A DNA stretch of 64,000 bases. Source: Beutenbergia cavernae DSM 12333. Lineage in GTDB: Bacteria; Actinomycetota; Actinomycetes; Actinomycetales; Beutenbergiaceae. Below are positions 16,901 through 25,991 of this stretch, piece by piece. The stretch lies in NCBI RefSeq assembly GCF_000023105.1, contig NC_012669.1, forward strand, positions 1,116,001 to 1,180,000. Reading direction: 5' to 3'. Both the position numbers and the translations under genes were made by a program. The notes below the pieces were generated by a model. The model did no database searches and had not been told where the DNA came from. It saw only the letters and a program-made list of their open reading frames with translations. Within the stretch, counting starts at the first letter, position 1. Each line of letters begins with the position of its first letter.

Positions 16901-17388
16901 CCCCGGGTGCCACCACCGGGATCCAGCTCGCGGGCGTGAGCCAGACGAACGTCGAGGTCCGGGCGACGCTCTCCGCGGACGTGGTCCCGACGGGCGGCGG
17001 CGCGTACCTCATGGTCACCGGACGGCGGGTCGGCACGGCCGAGTACACGGCTCGCCTCCACGTGCAGGCGAGCGGCGCGGTGGCGGTCCACCTGCTGCGG
17101 GCCGGGACACCGGTCGTCGGCGGGGTGGTGCCCGGCCTGAGCTTCGCGGGCGGTGACGAGATCAACGTCGCGTTCCAGGTCGTCGGCACGTCACCGACCC
17201 AGCTGAGGGTGCGCGTCTGGGAGGGCGGCACGCCCGAACCGGCCGGATGGACGTACTCGACCACGGACTCCACCGCGAGCCTGCAGGCCGCGGGCAGCAT
17301 CGGCTTCGGCGCCTACCTCAGCGGGTCGGCGACGAACGCGCCGGTGCGGGTCTCCGTGGACGACCTCGACGCGAGCCCGGTCCAGTGA
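13936..17388 (+). CDS. Secreted multidomain protein: beta-propeller-like, LamG and two PKD domains
   Basis: 1150 residues with a Sec signal peptide (about 1-34, ending APAAQAAPP). An N-terminal region of delta-60/propeller-like repeats (about 45-430; FSPTxNxxV, VNGQxRxRxAAxD) is followed by a Fn3-like stretch, a concanavalin-type LamG domain (about 555-765; EWHHVVGTLSPTGMRFYLDG), two PKD domains (about 770-935; FGDGQSGTGATASHTYAAAG) and a 205-residue C-terminal domain that recurs twice in the protein at 41429. GAGGAGCCGAGGAACG precedes the ATG. The next gene overlaps its stop by 3 bases. It is probably a surface adhesin or glycan-binding protein; no catalytic residues are evident. Confidence 0.85.
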   Translation: MKHSTRRSSVLAMAAALATAVTAFVVAPAAQAAPPFDDLPETVSADALAAPQMNGVVWRQVVAGSTVFAVGEFTRARPYGSAAGQNEVVRSHVLAYNIDTGAMTSFAPTINAQVMDAAVSPDGNTLYLVGQFTQVNGQSRYRIAAFDVASGALLPFRPVVNTRITSVTATSSTVYFGGPFTTVNGQQRTRVAAVNAGTGTTNTPLSASIPDGDVRGVALAPDGNALVIAGSFTSVNGSNNPGYGLARLATSNGASLSFPVNAIVRNATVNAAIYSLKSDENGVYGTGYDYYGPGNLEGSFHADWEGNLEWIDGCMGDTYDVWPDGDVVYQASHKHNCSQIGGFPQEQPWTYHNATAMTNYATGTNVGGLQPGQPAPKMLAFKPEFQGGTYTPSRQAVWTVTGNDDYILYAGEFVRVNGVLQQGLTRFARRDVAPNDQGPRIRDAATNPTVAAVPFAGLRVSWTANWDRDDDHLRYQVYRNDMNTLVYDQVLRADYWSLPTFGFIDSDLAQGQSAQYRLRTTDPSGNSTISAWVSGTAGTVGTSTTYSEEVRADAPAHYWPLGEPSGTRAYDWGGGADLTLTSQVARNVEGAITGDAGSRFTGSTNSYGSTTAREGGPQEFSVEAWFRRTGSGGGKIVGFGSSSSGNSSNYDRHIYMDAGGRVIFGVYPGTERTISTSGAYNDGEWHHVVGTLSPTGMRFYLDGELVGERTDTTSAQPYTGYWRVGGDSTWSGNRYFNGSIDEVAVYSRALDAATVAHHYTVGSTGVVPNQAPTASFTAGVTGLGVSVDASASSDPDGSIASYAWTFGDGQSGTGATASHTYAAAGTYTVTLTVTDDDGAPASTTRQVTVTAPPPNVAPTASFTSSATHLAASFNASASSDPDGTIAAYAWDFDDGQTGTGATPSHTYAAAGTYTVTLTVTDDDGATDSVSGDVTVTAPPANAPIAIDTFGRTQANGWGTATTGGAWTPTAGTAARFLTDGDRGVQVLHAPGATTGIQLAGVSQTNVEVRATLSADVVPTGGGAYLMVTGRRVGTAEYTARLHVQASGAVAVHLLRAGTPVVGGVVPGLSFAGGDEINVAFQVVGTSPTQLRVRVWEGGTPEPAGWTYSTTDSTASLQAAGSIGFGAYLSGSATNAPVRVSVDDLDASPVQ

Positions 17389-18323
17389 CCACGGCGCAGC
17401 GGACGAGGCTCCGGGTCTCGATCTGCACCCTCACGTTCCGGCGAGCCGAGGACCTGCGGCGGGCCCTGCCGATGCTCGTCGAGCAGGCCCGGAGCGTGGC
17501 GCACGACGTCGAGGTGCTCGTCATCGACAACGACACGGCGGCGAGCGCCGTCGACGTCGTCCTCGAGGACGGGTCGGGGCTCGTGCGGTACGTCCACGAG
17601 CCCAGGCCCGGCATCGCGGCGGCGCGCAACCGCGCGCTGGCGGAGACGCTCGGACGCGACCTCGTCGTCTTCATCGACGACGACGAGCGCCCCGTGCAGG
17701 ACTGGCTCGCCCAGCTCCTGGCGACGTACCTGCGCACGCGACCGGCCGGCGTCGTCGGCCCGGTGGTGTCGGAGTTCGACGAGGCGCCGGAGCCGTGGAT
17801 CGTGGACGGGCAGTTCTTCACCCGGCTGCGCCACCCCACCGGGACCCGCGTCGCCGTCGCCGCGACGAACAACCTGCTGCTCGACCGCGCGTTCCTCGCC
17901 CGGCACGGCCTCACCTTCGACGAGCGGTTCGGCCTCAGCGGTGGGTCGGACTCGCTGCTCACCCGGCGGCTGACGCAGGCCGGTGGCGTGCTCGTCTGGT
18001 GCGACGAGGCCGGTGTCGTCGACGTCGTCCCCGCAGCCCGGGCGACCCGCTCGTGGGTGATGCGGCGCGCGTTCCGGATGGGCAACACGGCCACGCGCGT
18101 CGAGCTCGAGGTCGCCGCGCGTCCGGCCGGTCGCGCGGCGGGTCGCGTCCGCATGGCGACCCGCGGGGCGGTGCGCATCGCCGGCGGGGCCGCCCGGGCC
18201 GCCGTCGGCGCCGTCACCGTGTCGCGCGGGCGCCGTGCCCGCGGCTGGCGCACCGTGGCGCGCGGGGCCGGGATGCTCGCCGGGACCACCGGCTACGTCT
18301 ACCACGAGTACCGCCGCGCCTAG
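17385..18323 (+). CDS. Glycosyltransferase family 2
   Basis: 312 residues. A GT-A domain with CTLTFRRAEDLRRALPMLV, VLVIDNDTA, YVHEPRPGIAAARNRALAE, the metal-binding VFIDDDERP and FDERFGLSGGSDSLL. It shares all these blocks with the GT2 at 27529, so the two are paralogues. The C-terminal 70 residues are Arg/Ala-rich and partly hydrophobic, possibly membrane-binding. GTG 17385 overlaps the preceding stop (GTGA). Confidence 0.87.
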   Translation: MTTAQRTRLRVSICTLTFRRAEDLRRALPMLVEQARSVAHDVEVLVIDNDTAASAVDVVLEDGSGLVRYVHEPRPGIAAARNRALAETLGRDLVVFIDDDERPVQDWLAQLLATYLRTRPAGVVGPVVSEFDEAPEPWIVDGQFFTRLRHPTGTRVAVAATNNLLLDRAFLARHGLTFDERFGLSGGSDSLLTRRLTQAGGVLVWCDEAGVVDVVPAARATRSWVMRRAFRMGNTATRVELEVAARPAGRAAGRVRMATRGAVRIAGGAARAAVGAVTVSRGRRARGWRTVARGAGMLAGTTGYVYHEYRRA

Positions 18324-18343
18324 CGGGCTGCTTCCGCCCTCGC

Positions 18344-19345
18344 TCAGAGCGTGCGCCGCCCGGCGAGGCGGTCCCGGGTGCGCCGCAGCAGCGTGCGCGC
18401 GCGGTGCGGCAAGTCCCGTACCTGCTGGCGCCGGGCCTGCGCAGCGTGCGACGCGCGCATCCGCGCCAGGACGGCTTCGCCGTCGGCCCGGTCGTCGACC
18501 AGCCCGCGCTCGGCCCAGTAGTCGGCCAGCACGGCGACGGCCCCGCCGTCCAGCACCGGGACGGCGTTGCGGTGCACGGAGAAGTACGGCAGATCCCCCT
18601 CCCGAGCGCGGCGCACGGTGTCGGCGACGCCGGACGACGACGCCGTCCGGGGCCAGACGACCGGGCACGCGGCGGCGCTCGCGTCCACATGAGCGGCGAC
18701 GGTGCCGTCCCGGCGGATCAGCCACCCCGCGTACAGGAAATACTCGGTGAGGTCGTTGGCCAGGAACTCCGCGGCGAATGTCCGGCCGGAACGCTCCGCC
18801 AGGTCGGCCATGAGCTCCCGGACGAGCCCGGTCTCGAGGACGTACGGCGTCGTCGTCGCCGTGAAGTGGTCGACGTACCGCCCGGGATCGAGCTCCAGGT
18901 ATCGCAGCACGTGCTCGAGCGACGGGCGCAACGGGTGGTCGGCGAACGAGTACGCGGGCACGCGCGCCCGCCCGTCGGGTGCGACGTAGAAGGAGGCGTC
19001 CGGCGGGGCGACGAGGTGGTTCTTCGCGTCGAGGGTCACGTAGTGCGGGGTGCGCACCAGGTGCGCCGCCGCGAGCTTGAGCACCTGCTGCGACCGCCAG
19101 CCGGTCGCCCCCGGGATGTGAGCGATCTCACGCGGGCGCAGGATCCGGACGGCGGGAGCGTGGGGTCCGTACGCCTCGTGCAGTCGATCGCGGGTCGGGG
19201 ACGTCAGGCCGCGGGCGGTGTTGTCGAGCACGAGCACCTCGGCCAGCGACGCCGACGACGCGTGTCGCGCCAACGATCGCGCCTGGAGCGCGAGCAGCTC
19301 GACCTCGGCCTCGAACACCGGCGTGACGTAGGTGATCGCTGCCAT
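18344..19345 (-). CDS. DUF6492 family protein, putative glycosyltransferase
   Basis: 333 residues. It opens [20 protein letters not shown] and contains [28 protein letters not shown] and [14 protein letters not shown], blocks that match the DUF6492 family found in polysaccharide loci. Its Rossmann-like N-terminus and DAKNHL in place of DxD suggest a GT-A-like fold. The ATG follows GGGAGGACG. It is convergent with the GT2 at 17385, with 20 bases between stops. Activity unproven. Confidence 0.8.
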   Translation of the reverse strand: MAAITYVTPVFEAEVELLALQARSLARHASSASLAEVLVLDNTARGLTSPTRDRLHEAYGPHAPAVRILRPREIAHIPGATGWRSQQVLKLAAAHLVRTPHYVTLDAKNHLVAPPDASFYVAPDGRARVPAYSFADHPLRPSLEHVLRYLELDPGRYVDHFTATTTPYVLETGLVRELMADLAERSGRTFAAEFLANDLTEYFLYAGWLIRRDGTVAAHVDASAAACPVVWPRTASSSGVADTVRRAREGDLPYFSVHRNAVPVLDGGAVAVLADYWAERGLVDDRADGEAVLARMRASHAAQARRQQVRDLPHRARTLLRRTRDRLAGRRTL

Positions 19346-19658
19346 CGTCCTCCCTCGAGCTCCCGGCGGATCAGCCCATTCTCCGGCCGGCTCCTGGCCC
19401 AGCCGGACCACGTGCGCCGATCCTATGGGCGACGTCGTCGGCACGGCCGAGGGCGCGGCGGCGGGTGGGCGGCGGCACGGACAACGCACTCCTCGGGCCC
19501 GTCCGCAGCACATCGGAGCCGGCGACGAGGGCTGCGACACCCGTCGTGACCTGATCGTGACCTTTGTGTTAGTGTCGCGCCCGTCCTCGGCTCCCCAGCG
19601 AGACGAGGACTGTCAGCCATCGGGGCTCGTCATCTCTTGTCTGCCAAGGAGCACCCGT
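19346..19658. promoter_or_regulatory. 313-base divergent intergenic region with two promoters
   Basis: On the minus strand TAGGAT (19425-19420) is a likely -10 for the DUF6492 gene. On the plus strand TAGTGT (19570-19575) is a good -10 for the beta-helix gene. Just upstream is a direct repeat, TCGTGACC, at 19544 and 19555 (11 bp, one helical turn), covering the -35 area. The paired TCACCC boxes of other promoters here are absent. The leader of about 75 bases ends in an AAGGAG RBS. Confidence 0.5.
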
Positions 19659-21791
19659 ATGGCACGTCTCCCGCACCTGTCCACCAGCCTCCGGGCGCTG
19701 TCCGTCGGCGTCGTCGCCGGGTTCGCGCTCGCCGCAGTGGGCTTCCAGGTCGCCGCGTACGCGGACGACGGCGGGCTGTTCGCGCCGGCCGAGACGACGC
19801 GTGTGCTGCCCGGGACTGACGTCGCAGCGGCGTCCTCGGTCGGGATCGACCTCGGGGAGGTCCCCGAGGGCGCGAGCGAGGCGTGGCTCCAGGTCACGGC
19901 ACGGCCCTCGGACGGCGCCGGCGAGCTCCGGCTGTGCGGCGACGGTGCGACGTGCGCCGACCCAGCGGTCGTGGCCACGTCGCCCGACCGGACGGCGGCG
20001 GACCTCGTCCGTGTCCCGGTCGGTGACGACCTGACGCTCTCGGCGACGTCCGCGACGCGGGTGTACGCCGATCTGGTCGGCTTCACCGTGGGCCCGGGCG
20101 CGGACGACGGCGCGAGCTTCGTCTCCCAGGTGCCGACGAGGGCCGCCGAGGGCCTGGAGCTCGGGGAACGGTCCTCGGCGGTCGTGCCGCTGGAGGGCGT
20201 GCCGGCAGGGAGCGTCGCCGCAGCCGTGACGCTCACCGTCTCCGACGCGGCCGCTCCCACCTACGTGGCGCTGTGCGCCGCCGGCGGCGAGGACTCGACG
20301 TGCTCGCGGACGTCGGCGATCAGCGTGGACGACGCCGAGGAGCGGACGGTCTCGACGATCGTGCCCGTCGACTCCTCGGGCGAGGTCCTCGTGTACAACA
20401 ACGGCGGCGCGGCGCGCGTCGACCTCGACGTCACCGGCTGGTTCGTCCCCGGGACGGACGGCGCGACGTACGTCCCGAGCAGTGCGCGCGCGCAGGGGAC
20501 GGCCACCGTGTGGGCCCCGCGGACGTTCGACCTCGACGTCCCCGAGGGCACCACCGCCGCCCTGGCGCAGGTCACCCTGTCCGGCGCCTGGCGTCCCGCC
20601 CAGCTCGCCGCCTGCCCGGGCGACGCCATCCAGGGAGCGTGCGCGGACAGCCGCGTCGCGTCGACGCACGCGACACCGGGCCGCGGGGCGACGACGACAG
20701 CCGTGCTGCCCGTGGACGACCAGGGGCGCGTCACGGTCCAGGCGCACGACGCGAGCGTCCGGGTGCGGATCGACGTGCTCGCCGTCTTCGCCGGAGGTCC
20801 CGTGACCCCAGCGCCCGAGCCGACCCCGACACCCGAGCCGACCCCGACGCCGAAGCCGACCCCGACGCCGGAACCCAGCCCGGAGCCCACGCCGGCCCCG
20901 GAGCCGACTCCGACACCGGAACCGAGCCCGGAGCCCACCCCCGAGCCCACGCCGGAGCCGACCCCGGAGCCCACGCCGGAGCCGACGCCCACGCCGTCGC
21001 CGGAGCCGCCGGCCGGCGGGCAGCCCGGTCCGTCGAACACGGGCGTCCCTGCCGGTACCCAGCTCCAGGTCCACCAGGGTGACCTCACGGTCACGCAGCC
21101 CGGCACCGTCATCGACGGGCTGGACGTCCGGGGGATCGTGCGGGTCAGGGCAGCCGACGTCACGATCCGGAACTCGATCGTGCGCGGCAACGGTGCGATC
21201 ACGTTCTCGACGGGCCTCGTGCACAACTACTCGACGGGCCTGGAGATCATCGACACCGAGATCGCGGCAGACGTGCGCACGTCGTCGGTGAACGGCGTGA
21301 TGGGGTCGAACATGACACTGACGCGCGTCGACATCCACAACGTCGTCGACCAGGTCCACGTGTACGGCGCCGGGAACGTCGTGGTCCGCGACTCGTGGCT
21401 GCACGACAACTTCCACGACGAGGACGACCCGAACTGGGGCGGCGGGCCGAGCCACGACGACAACGTCCAGATCGTCTCCGGTCGCGGGATCCGCGTGACC
21501 GGGAACACGCTCGAGGGCGCGTACAACGCCGGCGTGCAGGTGACGCAGGACGGCGGGCGGGTCTCCGACGTCGTCGTGAGCGGCAACTGGGCGAGCGACG
21601 GCGGCTGCACGATCAACCTCGCCGAGAGCGGCGTGGGGGCGCTGACCGGGATCTCGGTCACCGACAACGTGTTCGGTACCGGCCAGCGCGTGCCCGGCTG
21701 CGCGATCGTGCGTCCCGCGAGCTCCCCGGTGACGCTCGACGGCAACACGTGGGCCGCGAGCGGCGAGGAGGTCGTGGCGAAGCGCGGCTGA
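19659..21791 (+). CDS. Secreted protein: three beta-sandwich repeats, EPTP linker, right-handed beta-helix
   Basis: 710 residues. Signal peptide about 1-35. Three domains of about 110 residues (about 40-380) each carry a closely spaced cysteine pair ([30 protein letters not shown]), probably disulphides, and end in strands such as [14 protein letters not shown] linker of Glu-Pro-Thr-Pro repeats (about 383-450) probably spans the wall. The C-terminal 255 residues look like a pectate-lyase-type parallel beta-helix ([40 protein letters not shown]). It could be a polysaccharide lyase or a binding protein; catalytic residues cannot be assigned. Confidence 0.82.
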   Translation: MARLPHLSTSLRALSVGVVAGFALAAVGFQVAAYADDGGLFAPAETTRVLPGTDVAAASSVGIDLGEVPEGASEAWLQVTARPSDGAGELRLCGDGATCADPAVVATSPDRTAADLVRVPVGDDLTLSATSATRVYADLVGFTVGPGADDGASFVSQVPTRAAEGLELGERSSAVVPLEGVPAGSVAAAVTLTVSDAAAPTYVALCAAGGEDSTCSRTSAISVDDAEERTVSTIVPVDSSGEVLVYNNGGAARVDLDVTGWFVPGTDGATYVPSSARAQGTATVWAPRTFDLDVPEGTTAALAQVTLSGAWRPAQLAACPGDAIQGACADSRVASTHATPGRGATTTAVLPVDDQGRVTVQAHDASVRVRIDVLAVFAGGPVTPAPEPTPTPEPTPTPKPTPTPEPSPEPTPAPEPTPTPEPSPEPTPEPTPEPTPEPTPEPTPTPSPEPPAGGQPGPSNTGVPAGTQLQVHQGDLTVTQPGTVIDGLDVRGIVRVRAADVTIRNSIVRGNGAITFSTGLVHNYSTGLEIIDTEIAADVRTSSVNGVMGSNMTLTRVDIHNVVDQVHVYGAGNVVVRDSWLHDNFHDEDDPNWGGGPSHDDNVQIVSGRGIRVTGNTLEGAYNAGVQVTQDGGRVSDVVVSGNWASDGGCTINLAESGVGALTGISVTDNVFGTGQRVPGCAIVRPASSPVTLDGNTWAASGEEVVAKRG

Positions 21792-21828
21792 GCGCGGGCC
21801 CGACCGCCGGCGCGCCTACGATTCCCGT

Positions 21829-23007
21829 ATGCGCCCCCGCGGTCCCGCCGAGGCCGACGTGCCACCGGCAGCCCGCCGCGTCGTCGTCGCCCACCCGTCA
21901 CCCGACGTGTACGGGTCCGACCGTCAGCTGCTGGAGACCGTCGGCGCGCTGGTGGACGCCGCCTGGGACGTCGACGTGTACCTGCCGCACGCGGGACCCC
22001 TGTGCCGGCTCCTGGTGCAGCGCGGCGCCCGGGTGCGCGTGCACGCGTTCCCCGTCCTGCGCAAGGCACTCCTGCGACCCGCCGCCCTGGTGCGGCACCT
22101 CCGCGAGACGGCGAGTGCCGCCCTCGCCCTGCGGCGGCACCTGCGCTCCGACCCGCCGGCGCTCGTGCTCGTCAACACGATCACGATCCCGGTGTGGCTC
22201 GCCGGGGCGCGCCTCGCCCGGGTGCCGGCCCTCGTCCACGTGCACGAGGCGGAGGACTCCGGGAACCGCCTGATGCGGGTGGCGCTGGCGGCGCCCAACG
22301 TGCTCGCCCGCGCGGTGATCGCCAACTCCCGCGCCGCGGCGGCGGCTCTCGGCGTCGTCCCGGGCCTCGGCGCGCGGACCGAGGTGATCCACAACGGCGT
22401 CCCCGGCCCTCCCGACGGAGCTGCTCCCGCCCGTGACCGCGACACCGGCGACCCGCTCGAGCTGGTCGTCGTCGGGCGCCTCTCGCCGCGCAAGGGCATC
22501 GACGTCGCGCTCGAGGCCGCCGCGCTGCTCCGGGCACGCGGCGTGGACGCCCGGCTCCGCGTGTGCGGCTCCGTGTTCCCCGGCTACGAGTGGTACGAGG
22601 ACGAGCTCCGTGCGCGGGCCGCGCGCGACGACCTCGCGGGGGCCGTCGCGCTCGCCGGGTACGTCCACCCGACGTGGCCGGCCCTCGCGGACGCCGACGT
22701 CGTGCTCGTCCCGTCCCGCGTGGAGCCATTCGGGAACACAGCAGTCGAGGCCATGCACGCGCGCCGACCGGTCGTAGCCTCCGGCGTGCAGGGGCTGCGC
22801 GAGGTGGTGACCGACGGCGTCACCGGGCTGCTGGTGGAGCCGGACGACGCGGTGTCCCTCGCTGATGCCGTGGAGCTGCTCGCCCAGGACCCCCCGCTCG
22901 CGCACCGGCTCGCGCGCGCGGCCGCCGACGACGCCGCGCGTCGCTTCTCGGTGGCGACCTACGCGGACCGCGTCGTCGACGCCGTGCGGCGGGCAGCGTC
23001 CCGCTGA
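21829..23007 (+). CDS. Glycosyltransferase family 4 (GT-B)
   Basis: 392 residues. The donor-site half is typical: VIHNGVPGP, VVVGRLSPRKGIDVALEAA, and the E(x7)E-type VPSRVEPFGNTAVEAMHARR. TACGAT (21817-21822) ends 6 bases before the ATG, so the mRNA is probably leaderless. The last 49 bases overlap the 3' end of the convergent polymerase gene. It is a retaining cytosolic transferase; sugar and acceptor unknown. Confidence 0.9.
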   Translation: MRPRGPAEADVPPAARRVVVAHPSPDVYGSDRQLLETVGALVDAAWDVDVYLPHAGPLCRLLVQRGARVRVHAFPVLRKALLRPAALVRHLRETASAALALRRHLRSDPPALVLVNTITIPVWLAGARLARVPALVHVHEAEDSGNRLMRVALAAPNVLARAVIANSRAAAAALGVVPGLGARTEVIHNGVPGPPDGAAPARDRDTGDPLELVVVGRLSPRKGIDVALEAAALLRARGVDARLRVCGSVFPGYEWYEDELRARAARDDLAGAVALAGYVHPTWPALADADVVLVPSRVEPFGNTAVEAMHARRPVVASGVQGLREVVTDGVTGLLVEPDDAVSLADAVELLAQDPPLAHRLARAAADDAARRFSVATYADRVVDAVRRAASR

Positions 23008-24326
23008 GCGGAGGTGACCGGTCGGCCCGCGGCCCGGGGACCTTGCGTCACGTCCGGATCCCACGCCGGCCCCTCGCGGGGCAGCATCGTGAGGCCGAGC
23101 GCCAGCACGATCAGGGGCGCCGTGCCGTAGATCGGCCCGAAGAGCATGTTCCAGAGCATCGTGCACGTCGCGAACACGGCGATCCCGCTGGCGGTGCCGG
23201 AGGCCAGCCGGACGACGAGGGCGCGCAGCGCGATGCCGATGATGAGCAGTGCCAGGGCGATGCCGGGGATCCCGAACTGCGCCCAGAGGTCGCCCACGAC
23301 GGAGTGCAGGCGGATCGTGCCGCCGAACATGTACTCCTCGACGTAGCCGTTGTCCGGCTGGTAGTTGATCGACCACATCCCCGACTTCGCGACGAGGATG
23401 TCGCCGAGCGTCGGCAGCGTCCCCGCCCCGAAGCCCCACGGCCGGTGCAGGAACAGCGCCCACGTCGCCGCCATCTCCGGGCGGCCGCCGACGATGATCG
23501 AGCCGCTCGTCGTCGCCTGCGCGATCGACCGCTCCTGCGCCTCGGCGCCGAGATACCCGAGGAGGAGCAGCCGCGACCCGACGGCGTAGAGGACGGCGGC
23601 GGAGGCGACGACGACGAGCGCGATCGCGGCGGCGCGGCCGCGGACCGACGAACGCAGGCCGGGCCGTGCCCACACCGCCTGCGCTGCGACGAGGAACGCC
23701 GAGAGCAGGTAGATGGCGAACGCCGAGCGGGAGTCGAACGCGATGCTGACCCCGGCGAGCGCGAGGAGGACGACGACCTCCCATGCCCGCCGGCCGGACC
23801 GGTTCACGACCGAGAGCAGCAGCACCGACAGGGGAACGGCGATCCCGAACTTCCAGGGGTTCTCCGCCGTGCGGGGGTCGTTCTTGAGCACGAGCTCGAC
23901 GAGGAGGCCGGCACCGTACGCGAGCCCGATGAGCCTCTCGCTGACCACCGTCCGTGACCACAGCAACGCTCCGACCCCGCACACGATCCCGACGAGGAGC
24001 ATCGTGTTGGCCACGAGGTTGGGCCGCGAGACGGGATGCGTGGCCTGCGCGAACGCCGTGAGCCACACCCCGGACACGCCGCATGCCAGGCCCACCACGG
24101 CGAGCAGTCGGGCGCCCACGAAGCGCTTCAGCGTCGGGACCCAGACGGGGGCCAGTGCGACGCTGAGGACCTGGCCTACCGTCACGCTCATCGCGACGAC
24201 GAACCGGCTCGCGATCGCGGCGGGCACCCCGACCGCGAGGACCCAGGACAACGCCTGCGCCCCCGGCCGCGCCGCTGGCGCCGTCGTCGTCGGGGGCGCG
24301 GCGGTGCGAGTCGCCGTCGAGGTCAC
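22959..24326 (-). CDS. O-antigen ligase/polymerase-like membrane protein (Wzy candidate)
   Basis: 455 residues with about 11 membrane segments and a large extracellular loop (GGRPEMAATWALFLHRPWGF, NGYVEEYMFGG) resembling the Wzy_C/O-antigen ligase family, where the loop arginines and histidines are functional. It probably polymerises lipid-linked repeat units at the outer face of the membrane. GTG 24326 overlaps the stop of the Wzz/BY-kinase gene (GTGA), indicating coupling. It is convergent with, and overlaps by 49 bases, the GT4 gene. Confidence 0.82.
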   Translation of the reverse strand: MTSTATRTAAPPTTTAPAARPGAQALSWVLAVGVPAAIASRFVVAMSVTVGQVLSVALAPVWVPTLKRFVGARLLAVVGLACGVSGVWLTAFAQATHPVSRPNLVANTMLLVGIVCGVGALLWSRTVVSERLIGLAYGAGLLVELVLKNDPRTAENPWKFGIAVPLSVLLLSVVNRSGRRAWEVVVLLALAGVSIAFDSRSAFAIYLLSAFLVAAQAVWARPGLRSSVRGRAAAIALVVVASAAVLYAVGSRLLLLGYLGAEAQERSIAQATTSGSIIVGGRPEMAATWALFLHRPWGFGAGTLPTLGDILVAKSGMWSINYQPDNGYVEEYMFGGTIRLHSVVGDLWAQFGIPGIALALLIIGIALRALVVRLASGTASGIAVFATCTMLWNMLFGPIYGTAPLIVLALGLTMLPREGPAWDPDVTQGPRAAGRPVTSAQRDAARRTASTTRSA

Positions 24327-25756
24327 GGCACCCCGGCCGCGTGCCCGGCCGGGTGCCCGACCGCCTCCGGCTCTCGCTGGGGGCGCACGAGGCGCTCGGG
24401 CAGAAACCCGCGCCGCGTGGTCGCCGGTCCGTAGTAGCCGAGCCCGTCGCTGTGCCCGACGCCGACCACGACGACGCCGAGCGCCACGGCGTCGACGGCC
24501 GCGAGGTTCGACAGGCTCTGCTGGAGCTGGTGCCGCGTGGTCGCGCGGCTGTTGACGACGACGAGTGCGCCGTCGGCGTGCCGCGCCATGATCGCGGGAT
24601 CCGCGACCGGGAGCGACGGCGGGGCGTCGATGACGACGTAGTCGTACCGGGCCCGCGCATCCGCGAGAACCTCGACCATCGCCTCCGAGTCGATGAGCTG
24701 GCTGGGGTTCGGCGGCGCCTCTCCGGAGGCCAGGACGTCGAGGTTCGGCACCCCGAAGCTCTGGATGACCTCGTCCATCGTCGCCTGGCCGATGAGCACG
24801 GTGGTGAGCCCGACGGCGTCGACGATCCCCGTCTGCGCCGCCACGCTGGGGCGCCGGAGGTCCGCGTCGATGAGCAGGACGCGCTCGTTCGTCTCGGCGA
24901 GCGCGAGTGCGAGGTTGAGGGCGGTCGTGCTCTTGCCCTCGCGCGCCATGGACGACGTCACGACGATGCTCTTGACGTGCTGGCCGGCGTCGAGGAACTG
25001 CAGGTTCGTGCGCAGCTTGCGGTACGCCTCGGCGCCGGTGCTGAGCGGCTCGTCGGAGACCACCATCGGTCCGCGCGCGCCGCGGCGGATCCGCGGGATC
25101 GTGCCGAGCACGGGTGTGTCGGTGACGCGAGCGATGTCGTCGGCCCGGCGCAGGCGCGTGTCGAGCACGGCGCGGGCGAGCGCCAGCACGAGGCCGACGG
25201 CCGCGCCGATCGCGAACCACGTGGCGACGGTGAGCCGCGTGTTCGGCGAGAACGGGTAGCCGGGCGGCGTCGCCGGGGTGACCGTCTCGAGCCGGACGGC
25301 CTGTGCGCCCTCGGCGGTCTGAGGGGACAGGCGCGCGACGGTCGTCGCGAGGTTCGCGGCCACGGAGTTCGAGATCGCCGCGGCCTCCTCGGCGTCGTCG
25401 CTCACCGACGTGATCTCGATGACGTAGGAGTTCAGGGGGATGTCGGCGGTCACGGAGCCCGCGAGCAGGCGGGGCGTGGTCTCCAGCCCGAGATCGTCGA
25501 TGACGAGGTCGAGGACGGCGGGGGTGCGGGCGAGCAGCGCGTAGGACTGGATGAGGTTCTGGGTGTACGTGGTGCCCTGCACGAGCTCGCCCACGTTCTC
25601 CGCGGCGGAGAGGGTCACGTACACGCTGGAGCTCGACCGGTAGAGCGGCACGCTCGTCGTTGCCTGGTAGAAGCCGAAGGCCCCGAACAGCGCGGCGAGC
25701 AGGGCGATGACGTACCACCGCTTGCGCAGGGCGTCGAGATACTCGACGGGTTCCAT
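24323..25756 (-). CDS. Wzz chain-length determinant fused to BY-kinase
   Basis: 477 residues. The N-terminal half has two membrane segments (about 15-32 and 180-200) flanking an extracellular Wzz domain and a PG-Y motif (TPPGYPFSPNT). The C-terminal half is a bacterial tyrosine kinase: Walker A AREGKSTT, Walker A' VLLIDADLRRP and Walker B YVVIDAPPSLP. The tail has only GYY rather than a tyrosine cluster. It likely controls polymer length with the coupled polymerase. Its promoter at 25836-25902 carries the paired TCACCC boxes. Confidence 0.92.
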   Translation of the reverse strand: MEPVEYLDALRKRWYVIALLAALFGAFGFYQATTSVPLYRSSSSVYVTLSAAENVGELVQGTTYTQNLIQSYALLARTPAVLDLVIDDLGLETTPRLLAGSVTADIPLNSYVIEITSVSDDAEEAAAISNSVAANLATTVARLSPQTAEGAQAVRLETVTPATPPGYPFSPNTRLTVATWFAIGAAVGLVLALARAVLDTRLRRADDIARVTDTPVLGTIPRIRRGARGPMVVSDEPLSTGAEAYRKLRTNLQFLDAGQHVKSIVVTSSMAREGKSTTALNLALALAETNERVLLIDADLRRPSVAAQTGIVDAVGLTTVLIGQATMDEVIQSFGVPNLDVLASGEAPPNPSQLIDSEAMVEVLADARARYDYVVIDAPPSLPVADPAIMARHADGALVVVNSRATTRHQLQQSLSNLAAVDAVALGVVVVGVGHSDGLGYYGPATTRRGFLPERLVRPQREPEAVGHPAGHAAGVP

Positions 25757-25835
25757 GCACCAGGCCCTTCTCGGTCGTGGATACCGGGTGGGCCGGCGAC
25801 ACGTGGCGCAGGGCCTTCCCCGAAGGTCGTCCTCG

Positions 25836-25902
25836 ATGGTAGGCAGCGGGACCCGGCCGGCGGACGCCTGGACGGGGGTGAAATCCCGGGCTTCCGGGGT
25901 GA
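25836..25902 (-). promoter_or_regulatory. Tandem TCACCC-box promoter of the Wzz/BY-kinase-polymerase operon
   Basis: On the minus strand TCACCC starts at 25902 and 25881 (21 bp apart). The -10 TACCAT runs 25841-25836, 40 bp after the second box and 61 after the first. The leader would be about 75 bases. The boxes also lie 90-115 bases upstream of the divergent wzx start and could act on both. Confidence 0.68.
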
Positions 25903-25991
25903 TTCCCCGCTGTTCGTCCGTCTCGGTCTTCTCGCGGGCGCCGGCCGGACCCATGATCGTCTCCACGACGGCGGAAAGGGATTCGGGGACG

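Noticed and set aside
13579-17091. A 1170-codon open frame on the minus strand opposite the LamG/PKD gene
   Set aside because: High-GC DNA leaves long antisense frames open. The product is Arg/Gly-rich without domains, while the plus strand encodes a signal peptide and recognisable LamG and PKD domains.
20805-21010. Repetitive CCGAGCCGACCCCGAC-like DNA considered as an independent repeat element
   Set aside because: It encodes an in-frame Glu-Pro-Thr-Pro linker with codon-level variation, typical of wall-spanning linkers.
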